From: Candidatus Aegiribacteria sp. MLS_C
Lineage (GTDB): Bacteria; Fermentibacterota; Fermentibacteria; Fermentibacterales; JCC-6
Direction: 5' to 3'
DNA length: 64,000 nt
Assembly (NCBI GenBank): GCA_002030045.1
Contig: LQBI01000001.1
Location: 1 to 64,000, forward strand
A program made the position numbers and the translations under genes. The notes beneath the pieces were generated by a model. The model did no database searches. It worked only from the letters and a program-made list of their open reading frames with translations, and had not been told where the DNA came from. Positions 8,876-18,299 of the stretch are shown here, piece by piece. How positions within the stretch are numbered: the first letter of the stretch is position 1; every line of letters starts with the position of its first letter.

Positions 8876-9871
8876 TCAGGGAGCTGTAGAACCTGACCTA
8901 GAGGGATCCGGCAGGCTGCGGCACCTGAAGAGGTACCTGCAGAAACTTTTCTCCGGCATCCTTCCCACGATCCTGACCAGCGCCCAGATGACTACCCAGG
9001 TAAAGAGCACCCGGGCGAAGAGCACCCCTGATACGTGACCGCCAAGGGACATCATCAGCAGGGTATCCTCGACTATGGCGTGGGACAGCCCCATGAGGGC
9101 CATCGAGAAGAAGACGTCCCTGTCGGGAAGCTTGCCGGACCTGACGTCCCGTATTATCAGGCCTCCACCGTAGGAGATACCCAGCACCATTCCGAAGATG
9201 GTAACGGTTGCGGCGGAGCGTCCTATGCCTATGGAAGTGAGGACAGGACCCAGCATCCTGTTGAGAAGGGCGGTGACGCCAAGCCTGTCCAGGACCTTCA
9301 TCAGCACTATCAGCACAAGGACGATGAGGAATATCGTCGCCATGTTGCGAAGCTGCGACAGGGCCCAGTCGTCCAGGTCGCCTCCCCCCGCCGAGGCCTC
9401 CCAGAGGATCCTTCCCCTTCCCTGAAGGAGACCGCCGAGGCTGAAGACGGTATGGAGCGTGAAACCGAATGCCAGAGCGGACAGCAGCCGGAAGGGTATC
9501 ATGAAGCGTATCCTGACACCGCTCTTCCTGGCTATGGTGGTCTCCACCGGCATGGAGTGCGCGACCAGTATCATGCAGGCGATGACGGTTATCTGGGCGG
9601 TGGTCATCTGGAGTCCCGGAGCGATGGAGGCGAAGACCACTATGCCCCCGTACATGTTGGTTATTACAGCGGTGGCCCAGACCAGGCCCATCTCGCCGGG
9701 AAGGCCCACCAGGCCCATCAGGGGCTGGAAGGCGGCGGCTATGTAGCGGACCAGGGACAGTTCGTCCAGTATCTTCACCGCCACCACCACGGGGACCATT
9801 ATCCTGAAGAGGATGAAGCTCACGCCGGCGGCTTCGCGCACCTGTTCCCACGCTCTGGCAGGCAGGGACAA
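8876..9871 (-). CDS. Gate (nucleoside-recognition) domain membrane protein
   Basis: 331 residues from a TTG at 9871 with AAAGGGGGTGGGA just upstream. A longer frame reaching 9985 would run over the start of the CCA enzyme gene and is rejected. There are about eight hydrophobic segments in two similar halves; each half carries a Gate-type motif with conserved glycines (VWATAVITNMYGG; IFGMVLGISYGGGLI). Related proteins include SpmA/SpmB and uncharacterised nucleoside-recognition permeases. No direct evidence for the substrate. It is divergent from the CCA gene. Confidence 0.7.
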   Translation of the reverse strand: MSLPARAWEQVREAAGVSFILFRIMVPVVVAVKILDELSLVRYIAAAFQPLMGLVGLPGEMGLVWATAVITNMYGGIVVFASIAPGLQMTTAQITVIACMILVAHSMPVETTIARKSGVRIRFMIPFRLLSALAFGFTLHTVFSLGGLLQGRGRILWEASAGGGDLDDWALSQLRNMATIFLIVLVLIVLMKVLDRLGVTALLNRMLGPVLTSIGIGRSAATVTIFGMVLGISYGGGLIIRDVRSGKLPDRDVFFSMALMGLSHAIVEDTLLMMSLGGHVSGVLFARVLFTWVVIWALVRIVGRMPEKSFCRYLFRCRSLPDPSRSGSTAP

Positions 9872-9911
9872 GTCCCACCCCCTTTCGTTCCACGGAAGAT
9901 AAACATTTTCG

Positions 9912-9917
9912 TATAAT
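9912..9917 (+). promoter_or_regulatory. Promoter -10 element for the CCA-adding enzyme gene
   Basis: A perfect TATAAT lies 24 bases before the ATG at 9941, in the short divergent intergenic region. No good -35 hexamer was found at 16-18 bases. A purine-rich GGGGGTG follows as the ribosome-binding site. Confidence 0.5.
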
Positions 9918-9940
9918 CTGAATAGAACGGGGGTGCTCGA

Positions 9941-11335
9941 ATGACCATCGAGGAACTGTGCGGTCTCTGGGAAGAAGCCGGGCACAAGCTCTACCTCGTG
10001 GGAGGATGCGTCAGGGACAGGCTTCTGAAGAAACCCACGGCGGACTACGACCTTGCGACGGATACTTCTCCGGAACTCACCATGCGGATACTGAGGGAGG
10101 CGGGCTGGCGCGCCTACCCGCTGGGGATCGAGTTCGGCACCGTGGCCACCACCATGGACACCCCCGGCGGACCCGAGGAGGTGCAGATAACCACCTTCAG
10201 GTGCAGCGAGAGCTACAGGAAGGGCTCACGTCATCCGGAGGTGGTTTTCGGAGGCAGCATCGTGGAGGACCTCGTGCGGCGGGATTTCACCATCAACGCC
10301 ATGGCCATGGACTGCAGCGGGAACCTCATCGACCCCGTGGGAGGCAGGGAGGACATCCAGAGGGGTCTTATCAGGACGCCAATGGAGCCGGAAGAGACCT
10401 TTTCGGAGGATCCACTGAGGATGCTCAGGGCTTTCCGATTCGCCTGTTCGCTGGGGTTCGAGATCGAGGAGGGCACATTCCGTGCGGTGTCGAGGAGGAA
10501 GTCCATGATACAGGGCATCTCCAGGGAACGCTGGAAGATGGAGATGGACAGGCTCCTGGCGGACCCCGACCCCCGGAGTACCGCCTCCGTCCTCCAGCTG
10601 ATGAGGAAGTCGGGGCTGCTGGCGGAGATGATCCCGGAGTTCGAGGAGGTATTCCGGCAGGACGGCCTTTCCCAGGGACCCGCACACAGGGGGGATATCT
10701 GGGAACACACCATGGACGCTGTTTCGAAAGCGGTGTCCGATTCACCCTGCGTCAGGTGGGCGCTCCTGCTGCATGACATAGGCAAGCCCGGGTGCAGGAC
10801 CGTGAACGGGGACGGCAGGGTCCACTTCTACGGACACGAGACCCGGGGAGGCGAAATAGCCCTTGCCGTGGCCGAGAGGTTCAGGTTCTCCAAGAAGGAA
10901 CGGCAGTGCCTGGCATTCCTGGTAGAGAACCACATGAGACCCGTCCATTACACGGAGGAGTGGTCCGACAGGGCCGTAAGGAAGCTGGCCAGGGATGCCG
11001 GCGGGCACCTGCAGGAACTTCTCGACCTGGCGGAATCGGACATCGCAGCCCATGCGGAGCCCTTTGCCTCCGACGGGAAGGGACGCCTGGAGGAGCTTCG
11101 CACGAGACTGGACATCCTGGCTCCCGACCTTGGCAGGAGGGTACTCCCCAGGGAACTCGGCACCATCCTGATGAACAGGCTGGGTTCGAATATCTCACAG
11201 GCGCCCCGGGTCGGTATCGCCCTCTCCAACCTGGAGGAGCTGGTGCTCCAGGGGGCACTGCCGGAGCTTGCCGCCCCGGATGTGTACCTGGAGTACCTCG
11301 AAGAGCACCCTGAGGTGTTCGGCAGGCATTGCTGA
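9941..11335 (+). CDS. cca: CCA-adding enzyme / tRNA nucleotidyltransferase with HD domain
   Basis: 464 residues. Adds or repairs the 3'-CCA of tRNAs. The class II nucleotidyltransferase head has LVGGCVRDRLL and DYDLATD (metal-binding DxD at about residues 36-38), then RRDFTINAMA and EDPLRMLRAFRF. The HD domain shows LLLHDIGKPG at about residue 270 and a further His in FYGHETRGG, as in proteins with added phosphodiesterase/phosphatase activity. All five tRNA genes in this window already encode CCA, so the enzyme may act mainly in repair here. Confidence 0.93.
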   Translation: MTIEELCGLWEEAGHKLYLVGGCVRDRLLKKPTADYDLATDTSPELTMRILREAGWRAYPLGIEFGTVATTMDTPGGPEEVQITTFRCSESYRKGSRHPEVVFGGSIVEDLVRRDFTINAMAMDCSGNLIDPVGGREDIQRGLIRTPMEPEETFSEDPLRMLRAFRFACSLGFEIEEGTFRAVSRRKSMIQGISRERWKMEMDRLLADPDPRSTASVLQLMRKSGLLAEMIPEFEEVFRQDGLSQGPAHRGDIWEHTMDAVSKAVSDSPCVRWALLLHDIGKPGCRTVNGDGRVHFYGHETRGGEIALAVAERFRFSKKERQCLAFLVENHMRPVHYTEEWSDRAVRKLARDAGGHLQELLDLAESDIAAHAEPFASDGKGRLEELRTRLDILAPDLGRRVLPRELGTILMNRLGSNISQAPRVGIALSNLEELVLQGALPELAAPDVYLEYLEEHPEVFGRHC

Positions 11336-11402
11336 TCAGCGGCAGCATCCTTCCTGCGAACCTGTCCGGGTGGTATCACGGATTCCCGTGTCCATTCCGG
11401 TA

Positions 11403-11430
11403 TTGACAGGGGTACCCATCCTGTTATTTT
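11403..11430 (+). promoter_or_regulatory. Promoter of the TetR-MFP-RND efflux operon
   Basis: A perfect -35 TTGACA at 11403-11408 is followed after 16 bases by TATTTT (11425-11430, four of six matches to TATAAT). The operator palindromes start three bases further on, so a bound repressor would cover the transcription start. Confidence 0.65.
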
Positions 11431-11432
11431 TT

Positions 11433-11454
11433 GTTGACCGAACGGTCAGTCAAC
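11433..11454 (+). promoter_or_regulatory. TetR-type operator: two overlapping palindromes
   Basis: TGACCG-AA-CGGTCA (11435-11448) has perfect six-base arms. The outer arms GTTGAC (11433-11438) and GTCAAC (11449-11454) form a second palindrome offset by two bases. Both sit between the -10 element and the regulator's start codon at 11471, as expected for autorepression by the adjacent TetR protein. Confidence 0.7.
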
Positions 11455-11470
11455 AGGGAACGGAAGGGAT

Positions 11471-12070
11471 ATGGACACCAGAGAATCGATACTGGACGCC
11501 GCCGAGGAGGTCTTCGTAGAGAGGGGCTTCTCGGGGGCATCCATAAAGAGGATAGCTGAGAGTGCGGGAGTGGCAAAGAGTCTGCTCTACCATTACTTCC
11601 CCTCGAAGAAGGACCTCTGGCAGGAGGTCATCCACCGGAGGGTCAGGCAGGCGGGTCTGCCCGGGAAGCTCCTCGAGACGGTGGCCTCCGTCTCAAGGGA
11701 CGGGCTGGAGGCGGTCCGGGAAGGCAGGAAGCACACCACATATTTCGAGTTCATGAGGGATAACCCCCAGTTCGTGAGGATGCTGGCCTGGCTGAACGCC
11801 GAGAGGGAGTTCCCATGCGAACCGCCCGTGGACATGAAGGAGGGAGTCCTGGACAGGCTGGCGGAACTCCAGGAGAAGGGGATATTCAGGAAGGACATAG
11901 ATCCCAGGGTGTTCGTGATAATCTTCATGGCGGTAAGCGAGGTGTGGTTCATGTCCTCGGACAGGATAAAGGCCTGGCTGGGGGAGGACATCGACCGCGA
12001 CGGACTGGGGGAGGAGTACATGGACGCCGTGGGGAAGATACTCCTCGAGGGAATGGCCGGTAGAAGATGA
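11471..12070 (+). CDS. TetR/AcrR-family repressor of the adjacent efflux genes
   Basis: 199 residues. The N-terminal helix-turn-helix spans about residues 5-50 (ILDAAEEVFVERGFSGAS, IKRIAESAGVAKSLLYHYF), the classic TetR signature; the C-terminal half is the variable ligand-binding and dimerisation domain. Its stop overlaps the MFP gene start (ATGA), so it is the first gene of the efflux operon and very likely autoregulated through the palindromes upstream. The inducing ligand is unknown. Confidence 0.92.
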   Translation: MDTRESILDAAEEVFVERGFSGASIKRIAESAGVAKSLLYHYFPSKKDLWQEVIHRRVRQAGLPGKLLETVASVSRDGLEAVREGRKHTTYFEFMRDNPQFVRMLAWLNAEREFPCEPPVDMKEGVLDRLAELQEKGIFRKDIDPRVFVIIFMAVSEVWFMSSDRIKAWLGEDIDRDGLGEEYMDAVGKILLEGMAGRR

Positions 12071-13131
12071 GATGCCGGTGGCCGTACCTCATGGCCCTCT
12101 GCCTCCTGCTGCCGGCCTCCTGCGGCCGGGAGGAGGTCTCCGGTGACGGGCCGGTCCCGGTGACCGTCATTGTGCCGGAGCCCAGTGTCATAACCTCCAC
12201 GGTAGTCCTGCCGTGCAGGCTGGAAGCCTCGTCGGAGGCCGTCGTCACTCCTCTCAACCCCGGACGCATAGTAGAAGTATACGTGAACGAGGGCGACACC
12301 GTGGAAGCCGGCGATCTTCTGGTGGAACTCTCCTCCGACCAGCAGTACAGCGGGGCCGTGGCTGCCTCCGCCGCGCGGCTGGAGGCTGCAAGGGCCATGG
12401 CGGAGAACAGAGCGGCGGACCTCAGGAGAGCCGAGAGGCTCAGGGCGGACGGCGCCGTGAGCGACGCCGAGTACGAGATGGCCGTAGCGGCAAGGGCTTC
12501 CGCAGATGCATCGGTCCGTCAGGCGTGGGCCTGGTACGAGAACGCAAGGAGCATGTCCGAGAGCGGCAGGATCACCGCACCCTTCGGCGGGACGGTTGCC
12601 AGGGTCTGGGCCGGGGAGGGCGATGTCTCCTCGGGACCGCTGGTGTCCATCACCGATTCTGGAACCATGACCTCGGAGGTCCTTGTTGCTGAAAGGCACC
12701 TGGCCCTACTTTCCGAAGGGCTTCCGGTGGTGTTCTCGACCTCGCATTACTCAGGCGTGCTCTTCTCCGGCGAGGTGACCTCCTATTCGTCATCGGTGGA
12801 TCCCGTTTCCGGACTGGTATCGGTCAGGGTGCAGTTACCGGATACATCCGGGATGCTGCGTTCCGGCATGACCGGCACGGCCACCCTTGCCCTGGAGACC
12901 TCCGAGGACACCGTTGTGCTGCCCATGGGATCCCTGCTGAGGGGCGACGACGGATCATGGATGGCAGTGCTCAAGGAAAGGGGCGAGGCCTCGGCGGTCG
13001 TGCTGGAAACCGGCCTGATGAGCGGATCACATATCGAGGTGACCGAAGGGGTCCAGCCGGGCGACTCAGTGATAGACATGGGCCATCATCTGGTTACCGA
13101 CGGGATGCCGGTGAGCGTGGTGTCAAGATGA
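12067..13131 (+). CDS. RND efflux periplasmic adaptor (membrane fusion protein), lipoprotein
   Basis: 354 residues. The N-terminus has a signal peptide ending in the lipobox LPASC (Cys about residue 19), so it should be lipid-anchored in the periplasm. A lipoyl/barrel-sandwich half motif is visible (NPGRIVEVYVNEGDTVEAGDLL), then an alpha-helical hairpin rich in Ala and Arg (about 95-165), then the second lipoyl half (ITAPFGGTVARVWAGEGDVS) and beta-barrel domains. It links an inner-membrane RND pump to an outer-membrane channel. It overlaps both neighbours by ATGA; no TolC-like gene is in the window. Confidence 0.92.
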   Translation: MRCRWPYLMALCLLLPASCGREEVSGDGPVPVTVIVPEPSVITSTVVLPCRLEASSEAVVTPLNPGRIVEVYVNEGDTVEAGDLLVELSSDQQYSGAVAASAARLEAARAMAENRAADLRRAERLRADGAVSDAEYEMAVAARASADASVRQAWAWYENARSMSESGRITAPFGGTVARVWAGEGDVSSGPLVSITDSGTMTSEVLVAERHLALLSEGLPVVFSTSHYSGVLFSGEVTSYSSSVDPVSGLVSVRVQLPDTSGMLRSGMTGTATLALETSEDTVVLPMGSLLRGDDGSWMAVLKERGEASAVVLETGLMSGSHIEVTEGVQPGDSVIDMGHHLVTDGMPVSVVSR

Positions 13132-16100
13132 GCCTCCCGGGACTCGCGGTCAGGCGCAGGGTAACCTTCCTGATGGTCTTCCTCCTGATGGGAGGAGCGG
13201 GGCTCTTCGCGCTGACCCGGCTCGGAATAGACTACTTCCCCAAGGTGGACCTGGGTCGGATAGCCGTGGTCACGGTGCTTCCCGGGGCGGGACCATCCGA
13301 CGTGGAGGCACTGGTCACCGAGCTGCTGGAGGATGCGGTCAGCGGCGTCGAGGGAATAGAGACCGTCCTGTCGTCATCCCGGAACGGCGTGAGCATGATC
13401 ACGCTGGAGTTGAAGAACAGCGCGGACATCGACCAGGCCGAGGTTGACGTCCGCGACGCGGTGGAGAGGGTCAGGAGCAGGCTTCCTGAGGCTGCGGGGG
13501 ATCCCGTGATAATGGCGATGGAATCCAGCATGAAGCCGCTGATAATGCTCACCTTCACCAGCGAAGTGATGAACGGTACCGAACTCCGTAACCTGGTGGA
13601 CCAGGAGCTGTCGCCCAGGCTGGGAAGGGTGGAGGGCATTTCGTCCGTGGACGTCCTGGGCGGCCGGGTGAGGCAGATCAACGTGGAAGTCGACCCGGTG
13701 CTGCTGGCCGAGAGGGGCATATCGATGCGCCAGGTGCATTCGGCCCTCTCCGCGGTGGGCGGGGACCAGCCTGGCGGGGACATCAGCGACGGCGACCTGG
13801 AGATGGCCCTGAGCGTGAGGTCGGGATTCCGGGACCTCGATGCCATCAGGGAGCTTGTGATCGGAAGGCAGGGGGACAGGCCGGTCAGGCTCGAGGAAGT
13901 GGCCGAGATAGTGGACGGTCATGCCGAGCAGACATCCTTCACGCACCTGGACCAGGGGGAGGCTGTGCTGCTCATCTTCAGGAAGACGGCGGACGCCAAT
14001 ACGGTCAATACCTGCAACAGGCTGGAGGAGGAGATAGGGGAGCTGGCGGAGGACTACGCCAGCATACTGGGAACCGAAATAATCTACAACCAGGAGAGGT
14101 TCATAACCGGATCGATGAAGGACCTTGCACTGACCGCGGTGCAGGCGGTGCTCCTGGCGGCGGCGGTGCTGACCTTCTTCCTGGGATCCCTTTCGAACGC
14201 GGGTATCGTCAGCCTTTCGATGCCGCTGTCCTTCATAGCATCCTTCGCTGCCATGTACCTCGTCGGCATAGACCTCAACATAATGTCGCTGGCCGGTCTC
14301 AGCATCTCCGTCGGCATGATAGTGGACAACTCGGTGGTGGTGATAGAGAACATCCACAGGTGGCGCAGGGAGGGCAGCGACGGGCTCCGCGCAGCCGAGG
14401 GTGGCGCGGCCCAGGTGGGCATGGCGGTCACCGCCTCCACACTGACCACGGTGGCCGTCTTCATACCGATGCTCTTCGTTCCGGGGATCACGGGCCAGAT
14501 ATTCAGGGACCTGAGCCTCACCATCACGTCGGCTCTCTTTCTATCCCTGTTCGTATCGCAATCACTGATACCTCTGCTCTCCTCCCGCAGCCGCAGACTG
14601 GTCATGGAGCACTCCCCGGCCTCGCTGACCGGCAGGATACAGCGCTGGCTGGACCGGCTGGAGGAGGGGTATTCCCGGAACGTCTCCTGGCTGATCGCGA
14701 ATTCGAGGTTCGTGTTCGCCCCGGTCCTTCTACTCTTCGCCGGCTCCCTGATGCTTCTGGGCCTGGTGCCCAAGACCTACCTGCCCGAGCCCAAGGAGGG
14801 TGTCATAGACATCGATATGAGCCTGGCCCCGGGCACCGGCCTGGAATTCACCGACAGCGTGATGGTGGATGCCGAGAGGAGGATACTGGAGGTCATAGAG
14901 CCCGGCGACCTGGCCCATTCCTACATGGACGTCGGAAAGAGGGAGGGTCTGGGAGCACTTTTCGGATCGGCATCCTCGGCAACGGGGGAGATCAACCTCT
15001 ATTTCGTGGACGAACACAGCAGGAGCCGAAGCGTGGAGTACTACGAGGAGAGGATAAGGGAAGTCCTGGACCGCCTTCCCGGAGTCCAGTACAGTCTCAC
15101 CAGCGGCATTCCCATAGGAAACGAGTATCCGGTGAGCGTCGTTGTCTACGGCGAGGACCTGGACGAGTTGAGGGAGATGGGTGAGACCGTCAGGGAGGGC
15201 ATGACCAGGATACCCGGAGCCGTGGATGTCTCCTCGACCCTGGAGAACCGCCTGATGCAGGTGGATTTCGTCCCCGACGAGAACGTGCTGTTCCTCAGGG
15301 GAATGTCGCCTGCCATGATCGGAATGGAGATGACCATCGGCGTCCTTGGACTGGACGTGTCGACCTTCAGCCAGGGAAGCAGGGAGTATGACGTGAACCT
15401 CCGGTACGCCGGCCGGTTCCGGTCCAGCAGGGAAGCAGTGGCCGGCCTTCCGGCCTACGGCATGCCCCTGGATGCCTGGGGGGACTTCCGGCTGACTCTG
15501 GTACCCGAGAGGATACAGCGGAGGGACAGGACCCGCATAGCGACCGTCAACTGCAGGATATCCGGAAGACCCCTGGGCGACGTTGCAGGAGATGTTGAAG
15601 CCATGATGGACACTCTGAGCCTCAACGGTCACCGGTGGGAGATCCTCGGGGACGTCAGGGACAGGGGTGAGGCCTTCACCAGCATGGGTCTGGCGATAGC
15701 GGTATCCCTGATACTGGTGTACATGGTCATGGCCTCCCAGTTCGAGTCCCTGCTGGAGCCCTTCATTATAATCATCGAAGTCCCGCTTGCACTCATCGGC
15801 GTCATAATAACGCTTGTGCTGACCGGTACCACCATGGGTCTCACCTCGCTGGTCGGACTGCTCATGCTGGGAGGCATAGTGGTGAACAACGGGATAGTCT
15901 TCGTGGACTACGCCAACCAGCTGAGGCGGAACGAGGGGATGTCGAGCGGGGAAGCCATCGTGGAGGCCGGAAGGAAGAGGCTCCGTCCCATTCTCATGAC
16001 AGCCATCACCACTATCCTGGCCCTTATGCCCCTGGCCGTGGGGGCTACGGAGAGTTCGGTGCTCTGGGCTCCCATGGCCAGGACCGTGGCAGGAGGTCTT

Positions 16101-16178
16101 TCGGTAGCGACACTGCTGACGCTGATAGTGCTGCCCTGCCTCTACGTGAAGCTGGACAGGTGGAGGCGGAGGACCTAG
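13128..16178 (+). CDS. RND efflux pump, HAE1/AcrB family
   Basis: 1016 residues from the ATG at 13128 that overlaps the adaptor stop; an upstream extension to 12957 lies inside the adaptor and is rejected. Twelve membrane helices are arranged as 1+5+1+5, with two large periplasmic loops. The N-terminus RRRVTFLMVFLLMGGAGLFAL, the segment GIDLNIMSLAGLSISVGMIV and VDNSVVVIENIHR are family landmarks. Proton-driven export of hydrophobic compounds together with the adaptor is expected; the substrate is unknown. The stop codon interlocks with the convergent MscS gene (CTAG at 16175-16178). Confidence 0.93.
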   Translation: MSLPGLAVRRRVTFLMVFLLMGGAGLFALTRLGIDYFPKVDLGRIAVVTVLPGAGPSDVEALVTELLEDAVSGVEGIETVLSSSRNGVSMITLELKNSADIDQAEVDVRDAVERVRSRLPEAAGDPVIMAMESSMKPLIMLTFTSEVMNGTELRNLVDQELSPRLGRVEGISSVDVLGGRVRQINVEVDPVLLAERGISMRQVHSALSAVGGDQPGGDISDGDLEMALSVRSGFRDLDAIRELVIGRQGDRPVRLEEVAEIVDGHAEQTSFTHLDQGEAVLLIFRKTADANTVNTCNRLEEEIGELAEDYASILGTEIIYNQERFITGSMKDLALTAVQAVLLAAAVLTFFLGSLSNAGIVSLSMPLSFIASFAAMYLVGIDLNIMSLAGLSISVGMIVDNSVVVIENIHRWRREGSDGLRAAEGGAAQVGMAVTASTLTTVAVFIPMLFVPGITGQIFRDLSLTITSALFLSLFVSQSLIPLLSSRSRRLVMEHSPASLTGRIQRWLDRLEEGYSRNVSWLIANSRFVFAPVLLLFAGSLMLLGLVPKTYLPEPKEGVIDIDMSLAPGTGLEFTDSVMVDAERRILEVIEPGDLAHSYMDVGKREGLGALFGSASSATGEINLYFVDEHSRSRSVEYYEERIREVLDRLPGVQYSLTSGIPIGNEYPVSVVVYGEDLDELREMGETVREGMTRIPGAVDVSSTLENRLMQVDFVPDENVLFLRGMSPAMIGMEMTIGVLGLDVSTFSQGSREYDVNLRYAGRFRSSREAVAGLPAYGMPLDAWGDFRLTLVPERIQRRDRTRIATVNCRISGRPLGDVAGDVEAMMDTLSLNGHRWEILGDVRDRGEAFTSMGLAIAVSLILVYMVMASQFESLLEPFIIIIEVPLALIGVIITLVLTGTTMGLTSLVGLLMLGGIVVNNGIVFVDYANQLRRNEGMSSGEAIVEAGRKRLRPILMTAITTILALMPLAVGATESSVLWAPMARTVAGGLSVATLLTLIVLPCLYVKLDRWRRRT

Positions 16179-16984
16179 TCTGTCTTTCGCATGTGAACGT
16201 CCATCTGGGGGAACGGGATCGAAATGCCCTGGCTGTCGAAGGTCTTCTTGATCCTCTCGTTGGTGTCGAAGTAGACATCCCAGTAGTCCCCGGTCCTGAC
16301 CCAGGCCCTGACGGTGAACTTCACGCTGCTGCTTGCCATCTCCGACAGGCCCACGAAGGGGGCCGGATCCTCCAGCACCCTTTCATCCTCCTTAAGTATG
16401 CCCATGAGGACCGATTTCACCATGTCGATGTCGTCGGAGTAACTGACCCCGGCGGTGAGGTCCACCCTCCTGGTCTCCCTTGCGGTGTAGTTGGTGATGT
16501 TGTCCCCGGTGATATTCGAGTTTGGAATTATCACCTTCTTGTTGTCCAGTGTCCGGATCGTGGTCGTGAAGATACCTACCTCGTCGATGAAGCCGGAGGC
16601 GCCTCCGGCGTCGACGTAGTCACCGGTCCTGAAAGGCTTGAAGACTATCATGAGGACCCCCGAGGCGAAATTCGCAAGGGAGCCCTGCAGGGCCAGGCCT
16701 ATGGCAAGTCCCGCGGCGCCGAGGACCGCAACGAAGGAAGCGGTCTGTATTCCCAGCTTCGAGAGGGCGGCAATCAACACGAATGCCAGTATTCCGGCGT
16801 AGAGAATTCTGCTTACGAATCCCGTCAGAGTGTCGTCAACGTTCCGCTTCCTCATTATCCTGCGGACCAGCTTCCTGGTCAGGGAAGCCGCCATCTTCCC
16901 CAGGACCAGGATCGCCGCCGCTGCCAGCACGTTCAGCCCGTACATCGTCACCAGCTGTTTTATCTGTTCCCAGACGCCTTCCAT
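16175..16984 (-). CDS. Small-conductance mechanosensitive channel, MscS family
   Basis: 269 residues, close to E. coli MscS (286). Three N-terminal membrane helices lead to the pore helix and family signature (AIGLALQGSLANFASGVLMI, then FKPFRTGDYV). The beta domain carries DEVGIFTTTIRTLDNKKVIIPNS, followed by the alpha/beta C-terminal domain. Opens under membrane tension to release solutes in hypo-osmotic shock. GGGAGA precedes the ATG. A monocistronic gene, convergent with the RND pump gene. Confidence 0.93.
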   Translation of the reverse strand: MEGVWEQIKQLVTMYGLNVLAAAAILVLGKMAASLTRKLVRRIMRKRNVDDTLTGFVSRILYAGILAFVLIAALSKLGIQTASFVAVLGAAGLAIGLALQGSLANFASGVLMIVFKPFRTGDYVDAGGASGFIDEVGIFTTTIRTLDNKKVIIPNSNITGDNITNYTARETRRVDLTAGVSYSDDIDMVKSVLMGILKEDERVLEDPAPFVGLSEMASSSVKFTVRAWVRTGDYWDVYFDTNERIKKTFDSQGISIPFPQMDVHMRKTD

Positions 16985-17051
16985 GACTGTCTCCCGTCAT
17001 TCCCTTCCCGCACCGCGTGCTCCAGATTGGCAGCGATGGAGATGATCCGCT

Positions 17052-18140
17052 TCATGGCCTCCAGTTGAGTCCGAATGTTATCATCGCCTGCGAGTCCTTT
17101 ATTTCATCGGGCTGTCCGGGGACAAGGAAGATAGAGTCCCTGCCGAGGGAGGACCAGGAAAGACCGCCGTCCAGCCTGAAATCGCCCAGGTGTATGCCGG
17201 TCCCCAGGGACAGGCCCAGCCTGGAGCCGGTCTCGACGTTCTCGTAGTTGGGAGACCCGAAATTGAGGCTGCCCATGAACTCGAAGGAATCGTAGAGGAA
17301 GGCTGAGCCGAAGAGCCTCACCTCCGTTGCATCCCTTCCGCCCGGGTCGACCAGCTCCAGCTCGGCGCCGAAGACCCCGGTCCTCTGGTCGTTGGCGTAG
17401 AGCATTCCTCCGATGGCCGCCCTGGCCGGGTAGTCATCGTCCTCGGAGGTCCAGGAGAGACCGAGGAGTCCGGATCCCAGGGGAAACTCGATGCCTCCGT
17501 GCCAGCAGAAGGAGCTGAAGTCCCTCTTCCAGGTTATCAGTGTATCGTTATCGGGGTTCTCCACATCCTCATAAGTGGAATCATAACTTGCAGATCCGAA
17601 CCTCATGCCGGCTGAAGCCCCCAGACTCAGCCAGTCGGCCGCGCTGTAGGAGAGCCCTCCCGCGGTCTCGTACATGCCTCCGGATGTCTCGAACTTCCTT
17701 ATCTCGCTTAGGAAACTGGTCTGGCCCGGTTCGAAATCGTAGGTGTAATGGGTGTACTTGAAGGCGAAATCACTCACCTTCCCAAGGGCGGCTCCCATGA
17801 CAAGGTCCCCTCCCACGGGAAATGACAGTCCGGCGTAGAGCGTGGACATGCTCAGCCAGTTGGAGTCATGCTTGCCCAGGCTGTCCGAGAGCATGGCGGC
17901 TCCTATGGACGGGCCGAATGAAACCGTGACCGAGGTCACGGGTAACCTGGAAAGACCGGCTGGATTGGTCAGCACGCAGGCGTCGCCGTCGATCCCGATG
18001 GACCTTGTCCCTCCGAGTGCCACGGACCTGGCCGTAACTCCCGGCAGCAGGGTTCCCGCCCCTCGGACCCCGAGATACCCGAATCCCGGGGAGGAGGCCG
18101 GAACAAGCAGCATCAGAGCAAAAATCGCGATGTTTCTCAT
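17052..18140 (-). CDS. Outer-membrane beta-barrel protein, PorV/PorQ-FadL-like
   Basis: 362 residues with a signal peptide (MRNIAIFALMLLVPASSPGFG). The first part of the mature protein, with ARSVALGGTRSI and NPAGLSRL, is the N-terminal pattern of the PorV/PorQ and UPF0164 families of the FCB group. Alternating hydrophobic strands follow to the end (MITFGLNWRP). PorV-type proteins take part in type IX secretion, which would fit the PNP sorting domains seen elsewhere in the window, but family members also have other roles; this assignment is inference. AAGGGGAT precedes the ATG. Confidence 0.7.
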   Translation of the reverse strand: MRNIAIFALMLLVPASSPGFGYLGVRGAGTLLPGVTARSVALGGTRSIGIDGDACVLTNPAGLSRLPVTSVTVSFGPSIGAAMLSDSLGKHDSNWLSMSTLYAGLSFPVGGDLVMGAALGKVSDFAFKYTHYTYDFEPGQTSFLSEIRKFETSGGMYETAGGLSYSAADWLSLGASAGMRFGSASYDSTYEDVENPDNDTLITWKRDFSSFCWHGGIEFPLGSGLLGLSWTSEDDDYPARAAIGGMLYANDQRTGVFGAELELVDPGGRDATEVRLFGSAFLYDSFEFMGSLNFGSPNYENVETGSRLGLSLGTGIHLGDFRLDGGLSWSSLGRDSIFLVPGQPDEIKDSQAMITFGLNWRP

Positions 18141-18220
18141 CTCATCCCCTTAGTCCAAGTGGTATTCGCATCAACGGCCATAGTATAAGCCTTTCACCCC
18201 TCCAGGACATGTCCCGGGGT

Positions 18221-18237
18221 TGCCCGGAGCCCGGGCA
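18221..18237. other. GC-rich perfect hairpin in divergent intergenic region
   Basis: TGCCCGG at 18221-18227 and CCGGGCA at 18231-18237 form a seven-base perfect stem with an AGC loop. It lies between the minus-strand barrel gene and the plus-strand HAD phosphatase gene. No T-tract follows, so it is not a normal intrinsic terminator. Confidence 0.5.
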
Positions 18238-18299
18238 GTACCTAGTATCTGGCATCCAGGCGGCCACGGGCCGACGGGCAGCAGAGAGGGAAAGAACCC

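Noticed and set aside
9872-9985. Longer N-terminus for the Gate-domain protein
   Set aside because: It would overlap the CCA enzyme start and its promoter, and a good ribosome-binding site precedes the TTG at 9871.
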